This document shows, in pieces, positions 25,277 through 33,063 of a DNA stretch of 64,000 nt. Both the position numbers and the translations under genes were made by a program. The stretch spans positions 1 to 64,000 of the forward strand of contig DASXLG010000248.1 in assembly GCA_036496425.1 (NCBI GenBank). The letters run 5' to 3'. The notes under the pieces are model-generated. The model was not told where the DNA came from. It searched no databases and saw only the letters and a program-made list of their open reading frames with translations. This DNA is from Terriglobia bacterium (lineage in GTDB: Bacteria > Acidobacteriota > Terriglobia > 20CM-2-55-15). How positions within the stretch are numbered: the stretch's first letter is position 1; each line of letters begins with the position of its first letter.

Positions 25277-25661
25277 AACGGCCTCCTCCGGACCTGCCGG
25301 TCAGATCGCGTACGATGTCGAGGATGTTTTTCGACGACTCGTCCGCCCGATGCACGACGTCCAGCAGGTCATCGCTGTCGGCGAAGACTTCGTGACTCAG
25401 GTCGAAAGTGTCACTGCCTTCCTGCGCCAGCTTCGCGGTGACATAGAGAGATGTGGAAATGGTCACCATCTCGCAGGCGAAATTGAGGATCTCTTCGACG
25501 ATGTCGAGGAGATCCTCGGCAACCGCCTGGGTGCTCGGATGGGCGCGCAGGCAGGCCGCGGTAATCTCCGCGCGTTCGGTTAACAGGTCTGCATGCGCCA
25601 ACCGGAGGCTGGATTCCTCATGATCGGCGAACTCGAGGTTGTCTTCTTCTTCAAACTTCAT
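25263..25661 (-). CDS. Hypothetical helical protein, 132 aa (first gene of the sigma-54 operon)
   Basis: An acidic, helical protein (AVAEDLLDIVEEILNFACEM ... DDLLDVVHRADESSKNILDI). The end is basic. I do not recognise a family. It has a good AAAGGAG-type ribosome-binding site and lies 66 bases downstream of a sigma-54-type promoter that has twin palindromic activator sites. Confidence 0.6.
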   Translation of the reverse strand: MKFEEEDNLEFADHEESSLRLAHADLLTERAEITAACLRAHPSTQAVAEDLLDIVEEILNFACEMVTISTSLYVTAKLAQEGSDTFDLSHEVFADSDDLLDVVHRADESSKNILDIVRDLTGRSGGGRYEQR

Positions 25662-25727
25662 GGTCTTGCTCCTTTTTGTGATTTGTTTTTGCGGGCTGTG
25701 CCCGCGTTCGTTACGCGGATGTATAAG

Positions 25728-25742
25728 GCACGGCCCCTGCCG
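25728..25742 (-). promoter_or_regulatory. Sigma-54-type promoter of the four-gene operon
   Basis: Minus strand CGGCAGGGGCCGTGCC; GG and GC are exactly 10 bases apart (GGCA ... TGC). The -24 GG pairs at 25740-25741. The nearest twin-palindrome centre is 82 bases upstream. Confidence 0.6.
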
Positions 25743-25812
25743 AACGGGCGGAGCAAAACCAAACGTGATTTTTCAGTGGGTTATCGATCCAGTGCGGACT
25801 GCGGCGGGCGGT

Positions 25813-25854
25813 TTTTGAACCGGCAGTTCAAAATCTCTGAACTGCCAGTTCAGA
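25813..25854. promoter_or_regulatory. Twin palindromic activator sites (set 1)
   Basis: Two palindromes with the core GAAC-N5-GTTC: TTTTGAAC/GTTCAAAA at 25813-25833 (centre 25823) and TCTGAACTGCCAGTTCAGA at 25836-25854 (centre 25845). The centres are 22 bp apart, two helical turns. They lie just downstream of the activator gene and upstream of the four-gene operon. The same motif recurs at 28690-28728. Confidence 0.75.
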
Positions 25855-25860
25855 ACGCAA

Positions 25861-27726
25861 CTATCGTTCCTTATTTTCGTCCTTGAGAAGGCGGTAAATA
25901 TAACGTTCGCTGTACCCCATGCGCCTGGCGGTCTCCGCAATACTGCCGGTTTCAGCGTAAATCCTCGCGGCCTCGGCCCTCAGTATCTCGTGCGCGATCT
26001 TGCGGGCGTCCATTTGAACGGCACCTTGTGCAGGCGCTGCGCCTGCTGCTGCCGCAGCCGCACGCCGGGGCTCGGTCAGCGCGGCCGGCAGATCCTTCAG
26101 CCGGATGACGTCGGAACGGCCGGCTTTCGCAAATGCAATCCCGGAGCGGACCAGGCCGCGAAGGTCGCGGATGTTGCCCGGCCAATCGTAGGCCAGCATG
26201 GCTTTCAGCGCATCCGTCGCAACTCCGGTAACGCCCAGGCCGGTCCCGAAGCGGCCCAGAAAATAATTGATGAGCAGCGGGATATCTTCGCGGCGGTCGC
26301 GCAAGGGCGGGACGACGATGGTGATGTCCTTCAGACGCTGGTAGAGATCCTTACGAAACTTGTGCTCCCGAACCGCCTGTTCCAGATCGACATTCGTGGA
26401 TGCGATCACACGGACGTCGACTTTGACGGTGCGTTGGGCTCCGACCGGCTCGAACTCGTACTCCTGCAGGGCGCGGAGCAGTTTGGGCTGCATCTCCAGC
26501 TTCAGCTCGCCGATTTCGTCCAGCAGAAGCGTCCCGCCGTCGGCCTGCTTGAACTTGCCGTCGCGGGATTCGGTCGCGCCGGTGAAGGAGCCTTTGACGT
26601 GCCCGAACAACTCGCTTTCGAACAGCGTTTCGGTCACGGCCGGGCAGTTGACGGCGACAAGGGGTTGATCGGCGCGGCTGCTCCTCGCATGAATACGGCG
26701 GGCGACCAACTCCTTGCCGGTCCCGGTTTCCCCGTGAATCAGAACAGGGATGTCCATACCCGCGGCCACCTCGATGTGTTCGAAAACGGTTTGAATGGCT
26801 TCGCTCTCTCCAATGAGCTCATCGGCGAACCGGTGCTCGGCTTTCAGCACGTCCCTTTCATGACGGATCGATTCAACCTGCCGCGACTCGCGCAGCCCGG
26901 CTACCACGGTTTCCGCCAGGTCCTCCGCCCATTGCAGGTGTTCCGGCTCGAAAGCGCGCGCGCCGCGCACTCCTTCCAGATAGAGGACGCCTTTGATCTG
27001 TCCGCTGGACAGCAAAGGAACACAAATGGTGGGGGGAACGATCGTCCCGGGCATGCGAGGTTCGCGCTTCGCATACACCTCCGCCACGAGCCGGGTGTTG
27101 TAAGGAAACGGCGTATCGAGGCCCGAATCGGCCTCGCGATAAACCTGAAGAACGAAATCGGCAGGCTCGGGACCGATGCGCCTGCCGTTGATCAGGATCG
27201 CTCCGCGCCTCGCAGGAATGATGTCCAAAATCAAATCCAGCAGGCCCGCCAGCAGCTTGCCCGGATCTTGAATCGCGGTCAGGCAGCGGCCCGTCTTTAA
27301 AGAGGCCCCGAGCCCGCCGCGGTAATAGGCCTGGGTGTCCTCGATCGAGGAGTAGTCTACGCGCAATGTTTCCAGCTCTTGGTTTTTCGCAATCTCGCCG
27401 GCGCTCACGGTGAGAAATTTCTGCGGCACCTTGTCTTGAATCAGGCAGACAAAGATCGTGCTGCCGCACTGGATCCGGCTGCCCTCCTTGAGGTCGTCCC
27501 CGCGGAGACGCACTTCACCGTCGACCCGCACTCCGTTCCGCGTGCCGAGATGGCGGAACCAGAGCTTGCCGGCCTCCCGCCAGAACGAAAAATGCTGCCG
27601 GGAGGCCAGCTCATCGTTGAGAACGATATCGTTGCCGGCGGCTCTGCCGACGGTGGTTTCTTCGTCCTTGAATGGAAACTCGGAATCCTTCAGTGGTCCT
27701 GAAAGCGCTCTAAGTCTGTCGTTCAT
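25861..27726 (-). CDS. Sigma-54-dependent activator with FHA, GAF-like, AAA+ and Fis-type HTH domains
   Basis: A 621-residue enhancer-binding protein. Residues 1-95 form an FHA domain (TVGRAAGNDIVLND, ASRQHFSF, GTRNGVRVDG), which reads phosphothreonine. Residues about 140-300 look like a GAF domain (RRGAILINGRRI, LLSSGQIKGVLYLEG). The AAA+ domain has GETGTGKELVARRIH (Walker A), GSFTGATES (the sigma-54 contact loop, GAFTGA type), GGTLLLDEIGEL (Walker B) and NVDLEQAVREHKFRKDLYQR. The C-terminal helix-turn-helix is SIAETARRMGYSERYIYRLL. FHA input implies control by a Ser/Thr kinase. Its likely targets are the two flanking sigma-54 promoters. Confidence 0.92.
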   Translation of the reverse strand: MNDRLRALSGPLKDSEFPFKDEETTVGRAAGNDIVLNDELASRQHFSFWREAGKLWFRHLGTRNGVRVDGEVRLRGDDLKEGSRIQCGSTIFVCLIQDKVPQKFLTVSAGEIAKNQELETLRVDYSSIEDTQAYYRGGLGASLKTGRCLTAIQDPGKLLAGLLDLILDIIPARRGAILINGRRIGPEPADFVLQVYREADSGLDTPFPYNTRLVAEVYAKREPRMPGTIVPPTICVPLLSSGQIKGVLYLEGVRGARAFEPEHLQWAEDLAETVVAGLRESRQVESIRHERDVLKAEHRFADELIGESEAIQTVFEHIEVAAGMDIPVLIHGETGTGKELVARRIHARSSRADQPLVAVNCPAVTETLFESELFGHVKGSFTGATESRDGKFKQADGGTLLLDEIGELKLEMQPKLLRALQEYEFEPVGAQRTVKVDVRVIASTNVDLEQAVREHKFRKDLYQRLKDITIVVPPLRDRREDIPLLINYFLGRFGTGLGVTGVATDALKAMLAYDWPGNIRDLRGLVRSGIAFAKAGRSDVIRLKDLPAALTEPRRAAAAAAGAAPAQGAVQMDARKIAHEILRAEAARIYAETGSIAETARRMGYSERYIYRLLKDENKER

Positions 27727-27765
27727 GGGGCGGGCATGTTAGGGCTGTAGCGATGCGATTGCAAG

Positions 27766-27808
27766 AAAAAAAACCCCTTGCCGCACCGGTGAAACGGGCG
27801 GCAAGGGG
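27766..27808 (-). terminator. Intrinsic terminator after the FN3 gene
   Basis: On the minus strand a perfect 10-bp stem CCCCTTGCCG/CGGCAAGGGG around a 15-base loop, followed by eight T. It ends transcription of the fibronectin-type gene before the activator gene, so the two are separate units. Confidence 0.9.
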
Positions 27809-27850
27809 CTAAGGAGAGTTCGATGAGTTACACCGGCGCCAATTTACGAA

Positions 27851-28495
27851 CTACGTCGACATCATTGTCACGGAGTCGCTCCAATCGGTAGATCCGAGAG
27901 GGCCCAACGCCCGGACCTGAAACGCATAGACGGTGCCGGGAGTGAGGTTGCCGATCAGCATTCCCTTTTTCACCGTGGTCATCGTTTCCGTCGTCCATGG
28001 ACCGGGATTGCCGTTGGCCATCGCGGCGTATCGCAGGTCGTAACTCGCCGCGTTCCGGATCGCAGCGACCCGGACCAACAGCTGTCCGCTGTTGGCGCCG
28101 TGCACGATCTTCTTCACGACCGGCGGAGTCAGCGGCGCCGCCGACGATTTTGTCGTCGTGGCGGGCTGGAAACCGCTCGTCGTAAAGATAGCGAGATCGT
28201 CGCCGCAATTCGCTTCGACATAGACCGCGAGTTGCCTCATCATTTTGATCAAGGTCTCACGGTCGCCGTCTTTTGCGGCGATGGCTTTCTTGCTTCCATC
28301 CAACGCCGCCGCGATTGCGGCCGCAAACGTGTCGATCATTGTCTTGAACGTTGCCAGATCCACAGCAGGGTTCAGGAACTTTGCATTTCCCGTCAGTCCC
28401 GCCAGCACCGCCGTGGCGCGGGCCAGGACACTGGCGTCGCTCATGGTCCTGAAACCCAGCATCGGTCGTATCGGGTTGATCTTATTTGTCGTCAT
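27851..28495 (-). CDS. Fibronectin type III domain protein, 214 aa
   Basis: N-terminal part helical (ATAVLAGLTGNAKFLNPAVD ... RETLIKMMRQLAVYVEANCG), C-terminal FN3 domain from about residue 122 (LLVRVAAIRNAASYDLRYAA ... LTPGTVYAFQVRALGPLGST). No signal peptide is visible. Ribosome-binding site AAAGGA lies 8 bases before the ATG. It has its own sigma-54-type promoter with twin activator sites and a strong terminator, so it is a one-gene unit. Related proteins of this layout are known from other environmental bacteria, without a function. Confidence 0.75.
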   Translation of the reverse strand: MTTNKINPIRPMLGFRTMSDASVLARATAVLAGLTGNAKFLNPAVDLATFKTMIDTFAAAIAAALDGSKKAIAAKDGDRETLIKMMRQLAVYVEANCGDDLAIFTTSGFQPATTTKSSAAPLTPPVVKKIVHGANSGQLLVRVAAIRNAASYDLRYAAMANGNPGPWTTETMTTVKKGMLIGNLTPGTVYAFQVRALGPLGSTDWSDSVTMMST

Positions 28496-28600
28496 ACCGT
28501 CATCCTTTCGATGTGTTTTGGTTCATTGTTTATGTTTCGGAAGAATCCAATCCGGCGCTTCACCGGTTATTTTCTCCCCGCCAGGGAACGCGCATATATT

Positions 28601-28616
28601 CGCAATCCCGCAGCCA
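28601..28616 (-). promoter_or_regulatory. Sigma-54-type promoter of the FN3 gene
   Basis: Minus strand TGGCTGCGGGATTGCG: TGGC and TTGC with GG-GC spacing of exactly 10. The -24 GG pairs at 28614-28615, 83 bases from the nearest palindrome centre, nearly the same as at the other operon (82). Confidence 0.7.
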
Positions 28617-28672
28617 AAGCCGCCAGGAAATACCAAGCGTGATTTATCAACGAGTTAGCTTTTGAGAGGGGA

Positions 28673-28728
28673 TGAACTGCGGCCGGATTTTGAACTGCCA
28701 GTTCAATTTTTGAACTGCCAGTTCAAAA
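28673..28728. promoter_or_regulatory. Twin palindromic activator sites (set 2) plus a half-site
   Basis: TTGAACTGCCAGTTCAA at 28690-28706 (centre 28698) and TTTTGAAC/GTTCAAAA around TGCCA at 28708-28728 (centre 28718), 20 bp apart. A half-site TGAACTGC is at 28673-28680. Same motif as at 25813-25854. Confidence 0.78.
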
Positions 28729-28753
28729 TCAGCACGATGGAAACCAAATCCGA

Positions 28754-29440
28754 ATCTTTAAACACAACATTTAAAGATGAACCAGAACACGCGATCTTTG
28801 TCGCCACAATTTAAAGATGGGATTAATGATCGACATCTTTAATCGCATGTTTTAAAAATGCGACCAGAAATGCCAATCATTAACCCCATGTTTAAAACAT
28901 GAAGTCAAACTCGCAATCTTTAATCGAGTCCTTCGAAGATCGGATTAAAGATCTCGATCTTTGAGCCCAAAAGTCAAAAATGGCGTTAAAGATGGATATC
29001 TTTAAACCGATCCCGAAAAGATGTGATCCAAGATGGCCAACATTAACCCGATCTTGAAAAAATAGATTTAAAGATGCGGATCATCAATTCAATCCTCGAG
29101 ACACCGGGTTAAAGATCGAGAACTCTGGATCCATGTTTTGGAAATGGCGCTAATGATCGCGATCTTTACTACTTCCCTGAAGAATGCGCTTAAAGATCTG
29201 TATCTTTATTCCCATTTTCAAAACATGAATTTAATGTTCTGGGGCTTCAAACCCGAAATTTAAACATCAATCCAAAGATGTAAAGATTCGATCCATGGTC
29301 GGCAAGATTAAGCCAATGTTTTAAAAACGCATTTCAAGATTCCGATTTTGGGATGCATCTTAAAATCATTAATCCCATCTTCAAATCATTCTTTCTGTTT
29401 TTCGATGTTTTGTTTAAAGATGCCGAACATCAGAATGTTG
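28754..29440. repeat. Array of about 17 degenerate 41-bp palindromic repeats, AT-rich
   Basis: Unit starts read at 28754, 28794, 28835, 28876, 28916, 28957, 28998, 29039, 29080, 29121, 29162, 29202, 29243, 29284, then about 29325, 29365 and 29405: steps of 40 or 41. The approximate consensus begins ATCTTTAANCCCATNTTT, has NAAAGATGNGATTAAAGAT after it, and a 3-4 base spacer. It is self-complementary (ATCTTTAA at one end, TTAAAGAT at the other), so each unit is a dyad. Units differ at many positions. The period is not a multiple of three and no open frame runs through, so it is not coding. Confidence 0.85.
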
Positions 29441-29651
29441 TCCTCGCCTTTCGGACGGAAGCAACCGAACCATTCTGGACCTGCTCAAGGGTTCCCGCTT
29501 TTAAGAATTCCGGAAAGTGACATCTTCCCGATACTTTAGGTTTTGTGAATTCGGAAAATAGTGACGGCGCAAATTGCCGCTTCGCACCACATGACTTGCA
29601 AAAATGTGAGGCACCGCTGACTTGATTACCGCAGTTTTCACAAAAGGGCAT
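29430..29651 (-). pseudogene. Zinc-ribbon protein, probably truncated
   Basis: Starts MPFCENCGNQVSGASHFCKS followed by CGA: a clear zinc ribbon with two C-x-x-C knuckles, usual at the N terminus of longer membrane proteins. The remaining 48 residues are not recognisable and the frame stops at the edge of the 41-bp repeat array, so the rest of the gene has probably been lost or replaced by the array. It could also be a short intact protein. Confidence 0.5.
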
Positions 29652-29718
29652 TGCGGTGATTAAACAGCACGCATCCTGTTGTTGTCAAAGTTGAGAGTGG
29701 ATGTTTAGGAAGGTCAAA

Positions 29719-29886
29719 TCACTTACGTTTTCGCGGTCGGCCACCAGCGTGAGTCTTGCGCTTGGCTTGGATCTTACGGAAATACTCCGGTCCTCGTTCT
29801 TTCATCAACCTTGCTCCCGTAATCTCACCAGCCGCCTTCAAAATCCAATCGTCCCGTAGCCGCTTCCCGCAGTGCGGGCATTGCAT
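29719..29886 (-). CDS. Small zinc-knuckle basic protein, 55 aa
   Basis: MQCPHCGKRLRDDWILKAAG continues EITGARLMKERGPEYFRKI and ends in a basic AGGRPRKRK tail. One C-x-x-C knuckle at the N terminus plus a basic end suggests nucleic-acid binding. The frame from 29886 to the TGA at 29719 is complete. Similar short zinc/basic proteins are seen in mobile or accessory DNA, but I do not know a named family. Confidence 0.5.
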   Translation of the reverse strand: MQCPHCGKRLRDDWILKAAGEITGARLMKERGPEYFRKIQAKRKTHAGGRPRKRK

Positions 29887-29987
29887 CTATGTCGGGGATA
29901 TTATGGTGCCTCATAATGAAGCGGGCCACTCCTTTGTTGAGCAGGCCCGACCGGACCACCTTCCCCCAATTGGGTTGAAATCGACAT

Positions 29988-30794
29988 ATGGAAAGTAAGG
30001 TCGAACAGCTAAAGGCGCTAATTGTCGAGGGCGAGAAATTCAGCTTCGCCAATTTTTCAATCCGGACGGACTCTAAATACGGAGGAGAGGATACTCCAGC
30101 ATGGCTAACATGGAAGACCCGCGTGCGATTCGTATTGAACGGACTGGTAAGCGAACAGTCAGCGCCAATGGCATTGTGCGCTAAAGCGCAGGGTATTTTA
30201 ACAGCCGGAAATCTCGCAGATAGCTTCGACGCCCAAAAAGGTATGCTTCTTGCGGCACTAAAAGAAACGCTGACAGTAGTTGAAGGTGACCCGTACGGCG
30301 AAGCGGCGCAACAAAAAGCTGTGCCGAAATCTGCGGTAATTTCCAACCATGTTTTCATTGTGCATGGACACGATCACGCGTTGAAGACGGATTTAGAGGT
30401 ATTCCTCAAGGGCATCGGGCTAGAACCTATTGTGTTGCACCGTCAGCCGGATGAAGGGAAGACGATAATCGAGAAGTTCGAGAAGCATGCTGACGTGGGT
30501 TACGCATTTGTTCTCCTCACTCCTGACGAACTGGCTTACACGGTAGACCAGGAAAAGCTGCCTGAGGATCAACGCAAGAAGGAGTATCGTGCCCGCCCGA
30601 ATGTGATATGGGAATTCGGCTTTTTCAGCGGCCGGCTAGGGCGTAGTCGGGTTTGTTGCCTGCTCAAAGGAACCGTCACAAAACCCAGTGACATTGATGG
30701 CCTTGTGTACAAAGATGCTTCCGGCGGTGTGGAAAGTATTGCGTACGCCATCATCAAGGAGCTTAAAGCGGCGGGATACATAATCAAGATCTGA
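29988..30794 (+). CDS. TIR-like nucleotide-binding protein (CAP12/PF10137 type)
   Basis: A 268-residue protein. The N-terminal about 115 residues form a helical domain. The C-terminal part has HVFIVHGHDHALKTDLEVFL, PIVLHRQPDEGKTIIEKFE, AFVLLTPDELAY and RPNVIWEFGFFSGRLGR, the marks of the TIR-like family PF10137. Members act as NAD-degrading effectors in antiphage systems such as CBASS or Pycsar. The glutamate in IWEFGF is the expected catalytic residue. No nucleotide cyclase gene is adjacent, so the trigger is unknown; the next genes are unrecognised. Confidence 0.8.
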   Translation: MESKVEQLKALIVEGEKFSFANFSIRTDSKYGGEDTPAWLTWKTRVRFVLNGLVSEQSAPMALCAKAQGILTAGNLADSFDAQKGMLLAALKETLTVVEGDPYGEAAQQKAVPKSAVISNHVFIVHGHDHALKTDLEVFLKGIGLEPIVLHRQPDEGKTIIEKFEKHADVGYAFVLLTPDELAYTVDQEKLPEDQRKKEYRARPNVIWEFGFFSGRLGRSRVCCLLKGTVTKPSDIDGLVYKDASGGVESIAYAIIKELKAAGYIIKI

Positions 30795-30839
30795 CATATG
30801 GAGCTTATCGCGGCAACAACCGCCAACCGCGCAGCATGC

Positions 30840-31154
30840 TCATGAGCAGGTTCGCTTCGCTGCGTACCTCGTGAAACCGAACATGCCATTCCTTCGTGAG
30901 GTTATCCAGGCCAACCCCATGGGCCGCTCTCTCCACATTTCCCGCACCACGCGCATCGGCACGGGGCGGTATTGCTGCACCGAGTGCATCTGAAAACGGA
31001 CTTCCAGACACCGTGTTACGCGATCGTACGCAAGGCTGCGTATCGCTCCATCATCAACGGCATGAGGTGCCGTCTGCACCGGCTCGGCTACATGCTCGCA
31101 ATCGACAACCCAATGCCAACAGCTGGCGCACCAGTGGGAATATAAGGCGTCCAC
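30840..31154 (-). CDS. KTSC-domain-like protein
   Basis: The middle reads DDGAIRSLAYDRVTRCLEVR, then FQMHSVQQYRPVPMRVVREM, close to the KTSC domain (S-x-I/V ... YD ... L-x-V-x-F ... Y-x-Y-x-x-V-P). The N terminus holds a possible C-x-x-C pair. The domain's end (usually SKGxFFN) is altered to MGLAWITSRRNG. The gene may be decayed; it lies between the TIR-like gene and the next gene on the opposite strand. Confidence 0.45.
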   Translation of the reverse strand: MDALYSHWCASCWHWVVDCEHVAEPVQTAPHAVDDGAIRSLAYDRVTRCLEVRFQMHSVQQYRPVPMRVVREMWRERPMGLAWITSRRNGMFGFTRYAAKRTCS

Positions 31155-31222
31155 TGGTCAACCTCGTCGGGATTGGAGTCGAATTGGCTGGTGTTCACCA
31201 TCCAGATTGTATCCTATACATC

Positions 31223-32488
31223 ATGATCAACCGCTTCTGCACGCGCTGTACCACTTGTGGTCACAACAATACGCTGCGCATCACGCTGGGCGCCGAGCAA
31301 CGCCAAGAGCACACGTTCTCCTGCTCGGGCTGCGGTATCGGCACAAAGGTGGCACTCGAAATTGATTTCAATGAACGCATACCGCTCGCGTTGCCAGACG
31401 GCGCGAATTTGTCCGAACAGATCAAGCCGATGTTCTCGCAGCCCAAAGTGATTTTTCAGGCGTCAGATAACTGCGCGGTTTGCGACCATGAAGGCACGGT
31501 CACCAATCTGGACCCAAACTTCCTGGTCCCTGAGAATCTGCTGCACGCGGATGGCGGATTTTCCTGGATGCAGGAAATCGAGCGGATCGGCATGATCGAG
31601 GAGCAAGAAAACCTCAAACCAAAGCCTCACATCCACGACATTATTCAAGGAGTCGGCGGTGTTCGCGAACTGAAGCGGGCCATTACAGCCTTGGCCAAAT
31701 CGTGGACTCTCCAACGCGTCGGCAAATCGGAGTTGAGGGATAAGGTCATCGAGGAGTTCCGTCTCTGGGCCAACATTCCGGTCCAGATGACCCTGAATCA
31801 GTTCGCGATCATTTGCGCGAGCCTCTTTCTTGGTCGTGCGCGACAAGACGAAATCGATAACATGGTTTCCGAGGTCTGCAAATGCAAGAACGCAGATCCA
31901 TCGGAGTACCAAAAACTCCAGATACGTTTGAGAACCAATTTCAATGAGGTGCTGGATCGGCAAATCGGCGTCCTGGAGGAGTACGCCAAGGCATATGATC
32001 AGCTTTCTCAAACGTTCATTTACGCCATCCGGAATACGCCTATTGATGGAAATGTAGTCGCTTCATCCAAGGACGTGCGTGCCGTTCGGATGTTTTATGG
32101 CAACTGTTTTGAAGACTTAGCCACGGGATTTGATTTGCCAGCGTGTTTAAACAACATCAAGATGGGCCGAGCGTTCGATCAGTTTGCGCAAATGACCCTG
32201 GCAAAATACCTCACTATCAACAAGGCGGGTCGTGCGAATCCGTTTGCCGACAATGCCAACTTCGCGATCTTGCACGAGGAGTTTGATAGCACCATCCGCA
32301 ATGCCTCGCACCACGGGGCCTTACGCGTTCGTAACGGTCATCCGGAGATTCTGGAGTATCGGTCAGGAGACGCCGGTAACTGGAGGGAGATGTTATTCTC
32401 GGAATATCTCCTTCGCTGCAATAAGATCATGATGTGTGCCATGCGTCTCCTCATCCTCCAGATCGTGATAGCGGAAGATCTGGCGTAG
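31223..32488 (+). CDS. Unrecognised protein with N-terminal zinc ribbon, 421 aa
   Basis: Starts MINRFCTRCTTCGHNNTLRI followed by FSCSGCG, a zinc ribbon of two C-x-x-C pairs, and a second possible pair, NCAVCDHEG, near residue 90. The rest is mainly helical. Near residue 380 it has IRNASHHGAL, an R-x4-H element like that of HEPN nucleases, but this alone is weak. I choose the ATG at 31223 because it begins at the zinc ribbon; the frame is open further upstream without conserved features. It sits beside the TIR-like gene and two other unknown genes, possibly one defence cluster. Confidence 0.6.
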   Translation: MINRFCTRCTTCGHNNTLRITLGAEQRQEHTFSCSGCGIGTKVALEIDFNERIPLALPDGANLSEQIKPMFSQPKVIFQASDNCAVCDHEGTVTNLDPNFLVPENLLHADGGFSWMQEIERIGMIEEQENLKPKPHIHDIIQGVGGVRELKRAITALAKSWTLQRVGKSELRDKVIEEFRLWANIPVQMTLNQFAIICASLFLGRARQDEIDNMVSEVCKCKNADPSEYQKLQIRLRTNFNEVLDRQIGVLEEYAKAYDQLSQTFIYAIRNTPIDGNVVASSKDVRAVRMFYGNCFEDLATGFDLPACLNNIKMGRAFDQFAQMTLAKYLTINKAGRANPFADNANFAILHEEFDSTIRNASHHGALRVRNGHPEILEYRSGDAGNWREMLFSEYLLRCNKIMMCAMRLLILQIVIAEDLA

Positions 32489-32511
32489 CACTGGTGGCTA
32501 ACGCAAAGGAA

Positions 32512-33003
32512 TTAGTAGGCCTGTAGTGGCTCCAAGCCTGTTCTGCCAGTGGGATCGTAAAGCTGGGTTTTCAGCAATCGATGGACGATTTTAATCACAT
32601 CGTGCGTCTTGTCCCAATCGTGGCTCATAGGGCTCGTGAAATGCGCGGCAGCCTTGTCCGCCATCGTAAGAAAATTGAGGATCAGCTGCTTTTCATCGGG
32701 AAATAGTTTTTTGACGTCGACACGTCTTCCCCCAAGATCATCCACGGTTATGTCATCCCTGCGTGCAACGAAGGGAGTAAGCCTGTTGTCCTCTTTCCCA
32801 ATACCGAGCACATTCAGGTACATCCGTGCTGTGACTAAGGATGCAACAAAACAGGCTTCCAGCCACGCTGGGTCGCTATACCACGGCTTGTCCGCTCCGT
32901 CGAGGTCATGTGTCATCTTATAGTGCGCAAGCAGAATCCTTGTGCGATACGGTAAATGTTTCTCAAAGTATTCATTCACTTGATCTGGACTCAATTTGTT
33001 CAC
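32512..33003 (-). CDS. Hypothetical protein, 163 aa
   Basis: A soluble helical protein (MNKLSPDQVNEYFEKHLPYR ... VTARMYLNVLGIGKEDNRLT). I do not recognise a family. Its 3' end faces the zinc-ribbon gene with a 23-base gap. The codon use is less GC-rich than the flagellar genes, in line with acquired DNA. Confidence 0.5.
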   Translation of the reverse strand: MNKLSPDQVNEYFEKHLPYRTRILLAHYKMTHDLDGADKPWYSDPAWLEACFVASLVTARMYLNVLGIGKEDNRLTPFVARRDDITVDDLGGRRVDVKKLFPDEKQLILNFLTMADKAAAHFTSPMSHDWDKTHDVIKIVHRLLKTQLYDPTGRTGLEPLQAY

Positions 33004-33063
33004 TCGTAAACCACCAATTCTTGTCTTCAGTTCAAATGACCCGGCACTATTCTCACTGTTTCG

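Noticed and set aside
25990-27300. A 436-codon plus-strand frame opposite the sigma-54 activator
   Set aside because: Antisense shadow of conserved AAA+ and FHA motifs.
28754-29440. The 41-bp array as a CRISPR array
   Set aside because: There are no constant repeats alternating with unique spacers; each whole unit is degenerate, the units are dyads, and no cas gene is near.
28754-29440. The 41-bp array as a tandem coding repeat
   Set aside because: The period is not divisible by three and stops occur in every frame.
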